Source: Devosia sp. FJ2-5-3 (GTDB lineage Bacteria; Pseudomonadota; Alphaproteobacteria; Rhizobiales; Devosiaceae). From it: a DNA stretch of 64,000 nucleotides. Positions within the stretch are counted from its first letter, which is position 1. Every line of letters starts with the position of its first letter. Of the stretch, positions 42,239-49,429 are shown one piece after another. The stretch lies in assembly GCF_029201545.1 (NCBI RefSeq), contig NZ_CP104007.1, forward strand, positions 3,506,501-3,570,500, given 5' to 3'. Position numbers and translations under genes: made by a program. The notes beneath the pieces are model-generated. The model did not search any database. It was not told the origin of the DNA and was given only the letters and a program-made list of their open reading frames with translations.

Positions 42239-42700
42239 ATGCCTCCCCATAGCGTCGCCTTTCGCACTGCCACATCGTCCGATGTGGCCGATATTCATGC
42301 CCTTGTCCGGGCCGCCTATTCCAAATGGGTCGGGGTTATCGGCCGTGAACCGCGTCCCATGAGCGTCGACTACGCCGAGGCCATCAATGCCTTCCGTTTC
42401 GACGTGCTGATGGTGGAAGGCAGGATGGCCGGCATCATGCAGACGACGCGCCGGGACGACCATGTGTGGATCGAAAATATCGCCGTTCACCCCACGCAAC
42501 AGGGTCGCGGGCATGGCAAGAGCTTTCTGATGCTGGCCGAGCATCTGGCCCGGCACGAGAAGGTGGAGCGCGTGCGGCTCCTCACCAATGCGGCCTTTAC
42601 GACCAATGTCGCGCTCTACCAGAATTTTGGCTATGCGCTCGAGCGCAGCGAAGAGTTCATGGGCGGCAGCACGCTCTATATGTGCAAGCATCTGAACTGA
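42239..42700 (+). CDS. GNAT-family N-acetyltransferase
   Basis: The ATG at 42239 (MPPHSVAFRTATSSDVADIH, 153 residues) is chosen; a TTG at 42221 lies inside the terminator T-tract. The GNAT fold is clear: N-terminal ADIHALVRAAYSKW, acetyl-CoA-binding ENIAVHPTQQGRGHGKSFLM (motif A with Q/R-x-x-G-x-G/A, about 86-105), and the C-terminal NVALYQNFGYAL (motif B). The acceptor substrate is unknown. A leader RNA with an attenuator sits directly before it, so expression is probably controlled by premature termination. If the leader is speF-like, polyamine or ornithine metabolism would be a candidate role; this is an inference. Confidence 0.9.
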   Translation: MPPHSVAFRTATSSDVADIHALVRAAYSKWVGVIGREPRPMSVDYAEAINAFRFDVLMVEGRMAGIMQTTRRDDHVWIENIAVHPTQQGRGHGKSFLMLAEHLARHEKVERVRLLTNAAFTTNVALYQNFGYALERSEEFMGGSTLYMCKHLN

Positions 42701-42833
42701 GGCCCCCGATCCATTACCCTGGCGCATGGCTGGGGTGACCGAACCGGCCCTTCAAACCTGGGACGACGGGGCCCATTTACACCTCATGGAAGCGATCTGG
42801 CGCTGGTGCCGGGTCCCAAGAGAGGAATTTGCA

Positions 42834-43007
42834 ATGAGTACCCTGCGCAACAGCAAGCTGTTTGCGACGCTTGGTTCGATGGTCGATCTGTTTGGCAGCG
42901 CTGCTGCCAGTGCGGCCGCCGTTGAAGCTGGACGGGCGCCCAAGGCAAGAGACCTCCGGACCCTGGGCATCGAGCCGGCCGCTTTCCGCCGGATCGGCAA
43001 GCTCTAA
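42834..43007 (+). CDS. Small basic hypothetical protein (57 aa)
   Basis: The ATG at 42834 (MSTLRNSKLFATLGSMVDLF, 57 residues) follows GAGG at about ten bases. The open frame extends upstream but without a ribosome-binding site. The product is helical, Ala-rich in the middle (GSAAASAAAVEAG) and basic at both ends, ending LGIEPAAFRRIGKL. Closely similar small proteins occur in rhizobia with no function assigned (from memory). A strong terminator follows 60 bp after the stop, so the unit is probably monocistronic. Confidence 0.65.
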   Translation: MSTLRNSKLFATLGSMVDLFGSAAASAAAVEAGRAPKARDLRTLGIEPAAFRRIGKL

Positions 43008-43066
43008 GTCCCGCGCGCGGTCCTGTTCTCTCGACGGGACCCTGCAGCGCGAGCTGCCGACCCCAG

Positions 43067-43104
43067 CCCGGATGCCGGTCCCTCCCCGGCATCCGGGTTT
43101 TTTT
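43067..43104 (+). terminator. Rho-independent terminator after the 57-aa gene
   Basis: CCCGGATGCCGG and CCGGCATCCGGG form a perfect 12-bp stem with a short loop, followed by T7. Confidence 0.9.
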
Positions 43105-43240
43105 GTGCCCGTAGCGATGGGGGTTTCTACTAATGAAACCCTAAACTCCTCAGACAAAAACAGAATTCCGGCTGAACACTATTTTATTTCCCCTCAGTCA
43201 GAGTGTGTCTATTCGCAGGAGCGAAAACGAGGGGACTGAA

Positions 43241-44191
43241 TTGACATCGACTATCACGGCCTACAACAATTTCAAGCTGAACATGCTGGCGCCGCACGAG
43301 ATGGGTGGAGGCACGCCAATCGGACAGCCGACGCTGACCTCGACGCAGGTTACCTTCATCACCACGACCGGCCGGTTTGACGTTTACGGCACGAATTTCT
43401 CGATCAATCCAGTGACCAAGGATCTGACCGGAACGGCCAATCGTGTCACCTATTCGGAAGGCGGCATCGTCATGGCCGAAGCCGATGGGCTTGGCCTGAC
43501 ATCGGCGCAGGTGCTCAAGATCAGCCAGTCCTCCAGCATGGTCGAGGCGCTGATCGACGCCATTCTCGCCCAGGACACGGTTTTCCGGATGGGAAATCTC
43601 AATGACTTCATGGAAGTCGGGACCGGCCGCGATGTGGTCTATGGCGGCGGCGGGGTGGATACCGTCATCATCGACCATTCCTGGGGCTCCAAGACCAAGG
43701 CCCAATATGAGATCAAGAAGCAGGCGGATGGCTCCTTCACCGTCAGCAACAAGATCGACCACGTCACGCTCCATGATGTCGAGCGGGTGCAGTTTTCCGA
43801 TGGCGTGGTGGCGCTCGACACGGCGGGGATTGCCGGACAGGCCTATCGCCTCTATCAGGCCGCGTTCGACCGGACACCGGATTCCGGCGGGCTGAAATAC
43901 TGGATCGACAAGATGGACAGCGGCCAGGGCCTTTTCGGTGTCGCGGCCAATTTCATCGGGTCCAGCGAATTCCAATCGGCCTATGGCAGCCTTTCCAATC
44001 TGGGTCTGGTGGACCAGCTCTACAAGAACATCCTCGGCCGTGCGGCGGAAAAGGGTGGGCTCGACTTCTGGGTCGGCCAGCTCGACAGCGGCGCCATGGA
44101 CCGGGCAACGGTGCTGGCGAACATTTCGGAAAGCGCCGAGAACGTCGCCCTTGTCGCCCCGGCGATCGATGGCGGAATCTGGCTGATCTGA
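43241..44191 (+). CDS. DUF4214 domain protein with RTX-like segment
   Basis: The preferred start is a TTG at 43241 (MTSTITAYNNFKLNMLAPHE, 316 residues) because GAGGGGA lies five bases upstream; a GTG at 43205 is also in frame. Residues about 120-165 carry VGTGRDVVYGGGGVDTVIID, a single RTX/hemolysin-type Ca-binding-like nonapeptide, and residues about 200-310 contain two DUF4214 units (YRLYQAAFDRTPDSGGLKYW and YKNILGRAAEKGGLDFWVGQ). DUF4214 is common in cell-surface and type I-secreted alphaproteobacterial proteins. No classical signal peptide is visible, which fits type I secretion by a C-terminal signal. No ABC exporter is next to it. It is followed by a strong terminator. Confidence 0.82.
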   Translation: MTSTITAYNNFKLNMLAPHEMGGGTPIGQPTLTSTQVTFITTTGRFDVYGTNFSINPVTKDLTGTANRVTYSEGGIVMAEADGLGLTSAQVLKISQSSSMVEALIDAILAQDTVFRMGNLNDFMEVGTGRDVVYGGGGVDTVIIDHSWGSKTKAQYEIKKQADGSFTVSNKIDHVTLHDVERVQFSDGVVALDTAGIAGQAYRLYQAAFDRTPDSGGLKYWIDKMDSGQGLFGVAANFIGSSEFQSAYGSLSNLGLVDQLYKNILGRAAEKGGLDFWVGQLDSGAMDRATVLANISESAENVALVAPAIDGGIWLI

Positions 44192-44216
44192 TCGGCGGAT
44201 TATCAGTGACAAGTGT

Positions 44217-44250
44217 GCCCTGGACCGAAAGCCGGTCCAGGGCATTTTTT
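44217..44250. terminator. Rho-independent terminator between DUF4214 and tctA genes
   Basis: GCCCTGGACCG / CGGTCCAGGGC is a perfect 11-bp stem with a five-base loop, followed by A and T6. It separates the convergent DUF4214 and tctA genes. Confidence 0.9.
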
Positions 44251-44254
44251 ATGC

Positions 44255-45802
44255 TCAGTCCTCGTCGGTGGCCAATTGGCCGAGGACGGCGCCGCGGCCG
44301 CGCAGGCGCATGATGAGCGGCAGGCCCACTGCGATGATGGCGACGATGTAGAGAACGATCGAGATGGGCGAGCTGACCAGAACCGCCGGATCGCCCTGGC
44401 TGATGGCGAGGGCACGCCGCAATTGTTGCTCGGCCATGGGCCCGAGGATCAGCCCCACCACCACCGGGGCGATGGGATAGCCGAAGCGGCGGAGGCCATA
44501 GCCGAGGAGACCGAAGGCCAGGAGCAGAACCAGTTCGAACGACACTCTTATCGGGCCGATGCCCATGGACATGGCGCCATTGGCCCCCAGAGTGCCGAGC
44601 GTGGCAAACACCAGGATGCCGCCATAGAGCCAGGGTTTGGGGATGGTGAGGAGTTTCACCCAGAGCCCGATCAGGGGCAAATTGAGCACCAGCAGCATGA
44701 AATTGGCCACGAGGAGGCTGGCGATCAGCGCCCAGACCAGCGAGGCATTGTTGGTGAAAAGCAGCGGACCGGGCTGGAGCCCGAATTGCTGGAAACCGGC
44801 CAGCATGATGGCGGCCGTTGCCGTGGTCGGCAGGCCAAGGGTGAGGAGCGGCACAAGCGTTCCGGCGGCAGAGGCATTGTTGGCCGCCTCCGGCCCTGCG
44901 ACGCCTTCGATGGCGCCATGGCCGAACTCTTCGGGATGCTTGGAAAAGCTCTTCTCGGCGCTGTAGGAGAGGAAGCTCGCGACATCGGCACCGCCTGCGG
45001 GCATGGCGCCGATGGGAAAACCAATGACGGTGCCGCGCAGCCAGGAGGCCCAGGAGCGTTTCCAGTCCTCGAGGGTCATCCAGACCGAACCCTTGACCGC
45101 CATGACCTGGGCGGCGACCTGTTCGCGATCGGCTGCGGTCTTGAGGGTTTCGCCGATGGCGAACATGGCGACGGCGAGGGTTGTCACCTCGATGCCGTCG
45201 AGGAGATCGGGGATGGCGAAGGCGAGGCGGGTCTGGCCGGTCTGCAGATCAATGCCGATGAGCCCGAGCCCCAGGCCGATGAAGAGCGCCGTCAGCCCGC
45301 GCAGGGCGCTGTCGCCGAAAGCGGCGGAGACGGTGACGAAAGCCAGCACCATCAGCGCGAAATAATCGGCCGGGCCGAAGGAGAGCGCGAATTTGACCAC
45401 GGTGGGGGCGATGAAGGCGAGCCCCAGCGTGGCGATGAGGCCGGCGACGAAGGAGCCGATGGCCGCGGTGGCAAGGGCGGGACCGCCCCTGCCCTTGCGG
45501 GCCATTTTGTTCCCCTCGAGCGCGGTAACGATGGAGGCGCTTTCGCCCGGGGTGTTGAGGAGGATGGAGGTAGTGGAGCCACCATACATGCCGCCATAGT
45601 AGATGCCGGCGAACATGATGAGCGAACCGGCCGGGTCGAGCCGATAGGTGACCGGCAGGAGCAGGGCGACGGTGAGCGCCGGGCCAATGCCGGGCAGGAC
45701 GCCGACAGCAGTGCCGAGGGTTACGCCGATCAGGGCATAGACCAGGTTCTGCAATTGCATGGCGGCCAGGAGGCCCTGGGCCAGAAGTTCGAAGGTTTCC
45801 AT
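44255..45802 (-). CDS. tctA: Tripartite tricarboxylate transporter, large membrane subunit TctA
   Basis: TctA is the multi-pass translocation subunit of the TTT family. The 515 residues contain about eleven to twelve membrane spans. Signature stretches are [20 protein letters not shown] (about 33-52), [20 protein letters not shown] (about 64-83), [20 protein letters not shown] and the repeated half [20 protein letters not shown] with [20 protein letters not shown], showing the internal duplication typical of the family. The tctB and tctC genes lie upstream on the same strand in the order C-B-A, with tctB four bp away. The substrate is inferred as a carboxylate; the exact one is not readable. 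No TctDE pair is adjacent. Confidence 0.96.
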   Translation of the reverse strand: METFELLAQGLLAAMQLQNLVYALIGVTLGTAVGVLPGIGPALTVALLLPVTYRLDPAGSLIMFAGIYYGGMYGGSTTSILLNTPGESASIVTALEGNKMARKGRGGPALATAAIGSFVAGLIATLGLAFIAPTVVKFALSFGPADYFALMVLAFVTVSAAFGDSALRGLTALFIGLGLGLIGIDLQTGQTRLAFAIPDLLDGIEVTTLAVAMFAIGETLKTAADREQVAAQVMAVKGSVWMTLEDWKRSWASWLRGTVIGFPIGAMPAGGADVASFLSYSAEKSFSKHPEEFGHGAIEGVAGPEAANNASAAGTLVPLLTLGLPTTATAAIMLAGFQQFGLQPGPLLFTNNASLVWALIASLLVANFMLLVLNLPLIGLWVKLLTIPKPWLYGGILVFATLGTLGANGAMSMGIGPIRVSFELVLLLAFGLLGYGLRRFGYPIAPVVVGLILGPMAEQQLRRALAISQGDPAVLVSSPISIVLYIVAIIAVGLPLIMRLRGRGAVLGQLATDED

Positions 45803-45805
45803 GGT

Positions 45806-46303
45806 TTAGAAACTCCCCGTCGTCACAAGGCGCTCAAACGGCCCCATAGGCAGCGAGAGCTGCAGGCCGCGCGCGAAAATGAACCAGACCACGAAGGCAA
45901 AGACGATGCCGATCGGGATGGTCTGCCAGAGCGGACCACGGCCAAAACCCTTGGCGGTGAAGGCGAAGAGGATGCCGGTGGCGATGGCGAAGCCAGCCGT
46001 CGACAGAAGCAGGATCTGCGCGACGAGCCCGCCGACGATCCAGAAAATGGGACCGTAATCGTCCTTGCTGCGCTCGGGAAAGCCATGGCGAAAGGCCGAC
46101 ACGAAGGTGCCGATGGACAGAAGCGCCAGCCCGGTCGCGACGACATAGGGGAAGACCGTGGGGCCGACACGCTGCTGCACGGGGGGCACGCGCATCTGGC
46201 TGGTCTGCCAGAAAATGACGATGGCGATGGCGGCGAGGATCACCGCGATGACGAACGCCGCCCCATCGGGGCGGCGCGTGCTGTCGGAAGCTCTGGCGCT
46301 CAT
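45806..46303 (-). CDS. tctB: Tripartite tricarboxylate transporter, small membrane subunit TctB
   Basis: This small 165-residue protein has four predicted membrane helices (about 14-33, 46-66, 82-108 and 124-146). The first half includes AAFVIAVILAAIAIVIFWQT and the late KGFGRGPLWQTIPIGIVFAF, a layout typical of TctB. It forms the accessory subunit with TctA. Its start overlaps the tctC stop by 4 bp (46300-46303), and tctA follows after 2 bp, so translation is coupled. Sequence conservation in this family is low, so the call depends partly on the operon. Confidence 0.9.
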   Translation of the reverse strand: MSARASDSTRRPDGAAFVIAVILAAIAIVIFWQTSQMRVPPVQQRVGPTVFPYVVATGLALLSIGTFVSAFRHGFPERSKDDYGPIFWIVGGLVAQILLLSTAGFAIATGILFAFTAKGFGRGPLWQTIPIGIVFAFVVWFIFARGLQLSLPMGPFERLVTTGSF

Positions 46304-47244
46304 TGCACCAGGCCGATGTCTTTCAGGATGGCTTCAGTCGCCGCGATATCAGCTGCAAGCTGCGTGTCGAAAGCATCGCCGGCCAGATAGGTATTGACCC
46401 AGCCGCGGCTTTCGAGAGCGGCCTTCCAGCTGTCCGAATTGACCATGGCTTCGATGTCGGCATTGATGGCCGCGACCTGCTCGTCGGAAAGGCCGGGGGC
46501 AGCGGCGACCATGCGCCAGTTCTGCACGGCGGTATCGACGCCGGCTTCCTGGAGGGTGGGGGCATCAAAGCCGGGCACGCGGGTGTCAGTGGAAACGGCG
46601 AGGAGACGCAGTTCCCCCGCTTCGATCTGCGAAGCGAACTCGCTGATGCCGGACACGCCGACGGTCACCTGACCGCCCAGAATGGCGGCAAGCGCTTCGC
46701 CACCGCCCGAATAGGCGATGTAGTTGACCTGGGTGGGATCGACGCCAACGGCCTTGGCGATGAGGCCAGCCGTGATGTGGTCGGCGCCACCGGCCGAACC
46801 GCCGGCCCAGGACACCGCGCCGGTGTTTTCCTTGAGCTTGGCGACGAGGCCGGCCATGTCCTGAATATCGGAATTGGCGGGAACCACGATGCCGACGGCT
46901 TCACCGGTGAGGCGCGCAATCGGGGTAACCTCGGCCAGGGTGACCGGCGAGGCATTGGTGAGGATGGCGCCGACCATGACATAGCCGCCGACGATCAGGG
47001 CGTTGGGATTGCCGTTTTCCTGATTGACGAACTGGGCAAGGCCGATCGTGCCGCCGGCGCCGGGGACGTTGGTGACCTGCACATTGCCCGAAATGCCTTC
47101 GGCCTGCAGGGCTTCCTGCATGGTGCGGGCGGTCTGGTCCCAGCCGCCGCCCGGGGCGGCAGGCGCCATGATGGTGTAGTCGGCAGCAAAGGCGGGAATA
47201 GAAATGGCGCCGGAAACCAGCGCGGCGAGAAGCAGCTTGTTCAA
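46300..47244 (-). CDS. tctC: Tripartite tricarboxylate transporter, periplasmic binding protein TctC
   Basis: The 314-residue protein has a signal peptide MNKLLLAALVSGAISIPAFA (cleavage after AFA, residue 20). The mature protein has the TctC/Bug fold: TIMAPAAPGGGWDQTARTMQ (about 24-43), VQVTNVPGAGGTIGLAQFVN (about 56-75) and SWAGGSAGGADHITAGLIAK. Bug-type binders recognise carboxylates such as citrate, tartrate or dicarboxylates; the ligand is unknown here. It is first in the tctC-tctB-tctA operon. The operon promoter would lie right of 47244, in a 100-bp gap facing the GAF-GGDEF-EAL gene on the same strand. Confidence 0.96.
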   Translation of the reverse strand: MNKLLLAALVSGAISIPAFAADYTIMAPAAPGGGWDQTARTMQEALQAEGISGNVQVTNVPGAGGTIGLAQFVNQENGNPNALIVGGYVMVGAILTNASPVTLAEVTPIARLTGEAVGIVVPANSDIQDMAGLVAKLKENTGAVSWAGGSAGGADHITAGLIAKAVGVDPTQVNYIAYSGGGEALAAILGGQVTVGVSGISEFASQIEAGELRLLAVSTDTRVPGFDAPTLQEAGVDTAVQNWRMVAAAPGLSDEQVAAINADIEAMVNSDSWKAALESRGWVNTYLAGDAFDTQLAADIAATEAILKDIGLVQ

Positions 47245-47347
47245 GATATCCTCCCAGAAACAAGGCGAACGTCGTTGCGTCCGTGGCTTCAGCTTAGGCC
47301 CGGGAGTCTGTCATCGTCCTGTCAAGGATACAAGCTGGCTTGACGAG

Positions 47348-49201
47348 CTAGGCCAGAAGCCGCTTGGGAAGGCGCGGCGATGGCGGGCGGAGGCGTTGCC
47401 CGAAGCGGGCCAGGAGATCGGTGGCATCGACGGCGGCGACGGGACGCGAATAGAGATAGCCCTGTCCGAGCACGCAGCCGAGCGCGCGCAGGATATCGGC
47501 CTGCTCGGCCGTTTCCACGCCCTCGGCAATGACGCGCATGCCCAGCTTGCGGGCGATATCGATCATGGCGGAAACCACGATCTCGCTCGGCTGATCCGAA
47601 CCGATCCTCGAGACGAAGGAGCGGTCGATCTTGATGATATCGACGGGAAAGCTCAGCAAATGGGTCAGCGAGGCAAAGCCGGTGCCGAAATCGTCGAGCG
47701 CAACGAGGAGCCCCTGCTCGCGCAGGGCCTCGACGGCGCGCGGGACCTGATTGTCGGCGCCGCCCATGAAGACCGCTTCATTGACTTCGAGAACGACGTG
47801 GCGCAGCGGAACATTGTGTCGCCCGAAAATGGCGATGATGCGCTCGGCGAGGTCCCCGCGCTGGAAATCGCCGGTGGTGACGTTGATCCCCGCATGCTGG
47901 AATTCGATCTCGGCATCAAGCCAGCGCCGCACATCGCGCGCCACCTGTTCGAGCATGCATCCGGTCAATTCGTAGGCGATGCGCGGATCGGACAGGGCGG
48001 AGTGAAATTGCTGGGCAGTGGCGATGCGCCCATCGGGCATGCGCAGGCGCGCCAGCGCTTCGACGCCGACGATTTCGGTGGTGTCGAGCCGCACCAGCGG
48101 CTGGTAATGGGCTTCGACCCGCCCCTCAAGCATGGCCTGGTCGAGCTGGCGCACCAGATCGATGCGCTGGATCATCTCGGTCCGCAGGTCAGGCCGGAAG
48201 CCCATATAGGCGCCGCGATAGCTCTGTTTGGCGTGGTAGAGGGCAAAGTCGGCGTTCTGGCAGAGCGTTTCCGCATTGGCGCCGTCTCGCGGAAAGACCG
48301 CACCCCCCAGGGTAACATGGGCTTCGAAGGACTGGCCATCGAGGGTCACCATGCCGCGCGCGGCGGCCTGGATACGGCCGGCGATCTCTTCGAGCTGGGC
48401 ATGGTCGGCGCAATCCTGAACGAGGACGGCAAACTCGTCTCCGCCGAGCCGGCACGGAATAATGTCCGGACCGACCTGGCTCAGCCTATTGGCCACCGTG
48501 CGGATGAGACTGTCGCCGGCCGCGTGGCCGATGCCGTCATTGACGCGCTTGAGGTGGTCGATATCGAGCAGGATCAATCCGAAGGGCGCATCCGCCGTGA
48601 TCGCTTCGGAAAGCAATTGATTGAAGCGCCCGCGATTGGGCAGGCCGGTCAAAACGTCGAAATAGGCAAGGCGCCTGTTCCGCTCGATGATCCGTTCATG
48701 CTCGAGCGCCAGGGCGCAGAGATGGACGGCCGTTGCCACGATCTGCTGCTCGAACTCGCTGGGGCCGCGCGCCTCGTGGTAATAAAAGGCGAATGTGCCG
48801 AGGACCCTGCCCTCGCGATCGCGGATGGGGCTCGACCAGCAGGCGCGAATGCCCCAGGGCTCCGCCAATTGGCGATAATTGGCCCAGAGCGGATCTGTGG
48901 CGATGTCGGTCACGATCACCGGCTCGTTGCGATAGGCCGCCGTGCCGCAGGAGCCGACTTCGGGCCCGATGGCAAGGCCCTCGATCTGGCGGGAAAAGCT
49001 CTCCGGCAGGCCGGGCGTGGCAAGGGGATGGAGGCGTCCCTTATCGTCGAGCTGGAGAATGGAGCAGATGACTTCGGGTGCGTAATGCTGGGCGCGCATG
49101 CAGATGATGCGGCCGATTTCGGCCAGCGGCTCACCGCGCGCAACAGCCTCGAGGGTTTCGGTCTGAAGGCGAAGCAGTTTCTCGGTGTAGTCCGCCCCCA
49201 T
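47348..49201 (-). CDS. GAF-GGDEF-EAL c-di-GMP turnover protein
   Basis: The product has 617 residues from the ATG at 49201 (MGADYTEKLLRLQTETLEAV), with GGAGG five bases upstream; the frame is open as far as 50647 only on the strand antisense to ligD. A GAF domain (about 15-170: GSCGTAAYRNEPVIVTDIAT) precedes a diguanylate cyclase domain with an intact CRLGGDEFAVL (about 260) and an EAL domain with intact VEALARL, INVTTGDF, LEVNEAVF, LDDFGTGFAS, IKIDRSFV, IAEGVETAEQ and GQGYLYSRP. No RxxD inhibition site stands five residues before GGDEF. All catalytic residues of both enzymes are present, so it may be bifunctional or switch by GAF ligand. There is no transmembrane segment. Confidence 0.93.
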   Translation of the reverse strand: MGADYTEKLLRLQTETLEAVARGEPLAEIGRIICMRAQHYAPEVICSILQLDDKGRLHPLATPGLPESFSRQIEGLAIGPEVGSCGTAAYRNEPVIVTDIATDPLWANYRQLAEPWGIRACWSSPIRDREGRVLGTFAFYYHEARGPSEFEQQIVATAVHLCALALEHERIIERNRRLAYFDVLTGLPNRGRFNQLLSEAITADAPFGLILLDIDHLKRVNDGIGHAAGDSLIRTVANRLSQVGPDIIPCRLGGDEFAVLVQDCADHAQLEEIAGRIQAAARGMVTLDGQSFEAHVTLGGAVFPRDGANAETLCQNADFALYHAKQSYRGAYMGFRPDLRTEMIQRIDLVRQLDQAMLEGRVEAHYQPLVRLDTTEIVGVEALARLRMPDGRIATAQQFHSALSDPRIAYELTGCMLEQVARDVRRWLDAEIEFQHAGINVTTGDFQRGDLAERIIAIFGRHNVPLRHVVLEVNEAVFMGGADNQVPRAVEALREQGLLVALDDFGTGFASLTHLLSFPVDIIKIDRSFVSRIGSDQPSEIVVSAMIDIARKLGMRVIAEGVETAEQADILRALGCVLGQGYLYSRPVAAVDATDLLARFGQRLRPPSPRLPKRLLA

Positions 49202-49429
49202 TTCCACCTCCATTGACTGACCAAGCTTTGCACCAATTCGGTAAATGGAGTTCTCTCCAAAATCGGTTAAATTGCGCACATCACCCGGAAAAATGCCCAT
49301 GCCCATTGGGATTTGACCGCTGGCGCCGGGGTGGGCGCGGCCAAAATCCGCAAAAAAGCATCGCGGGGCAAAGGGGAACACCCAAAGCCCAATCGCGTTG
49401 AGTCGCACCATTGCCAGGTGAGGCGCGCC

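Noticed and set aside
41934..42275. A 113-residue minus-strand frame across the leader RNA
   Set aside because: It has no ribosome-binding site or homology signal, and it crosses the terminator and the GNAT start.
44213..46390. A 725-residue open frame on the plus strand
   Set aside because: It is antisense to tctA-tctB, is rich in Gly/Asp/His low-complexity residues and has no family signal; it is the typical shadow of a GC-rich gene.
47204..49216. A 670-residue open frame on the plus strand
   Set aside because: It is antisense to the GAF-GGDEF-EAL gene, with no ribosome-binding site or conserved motif.
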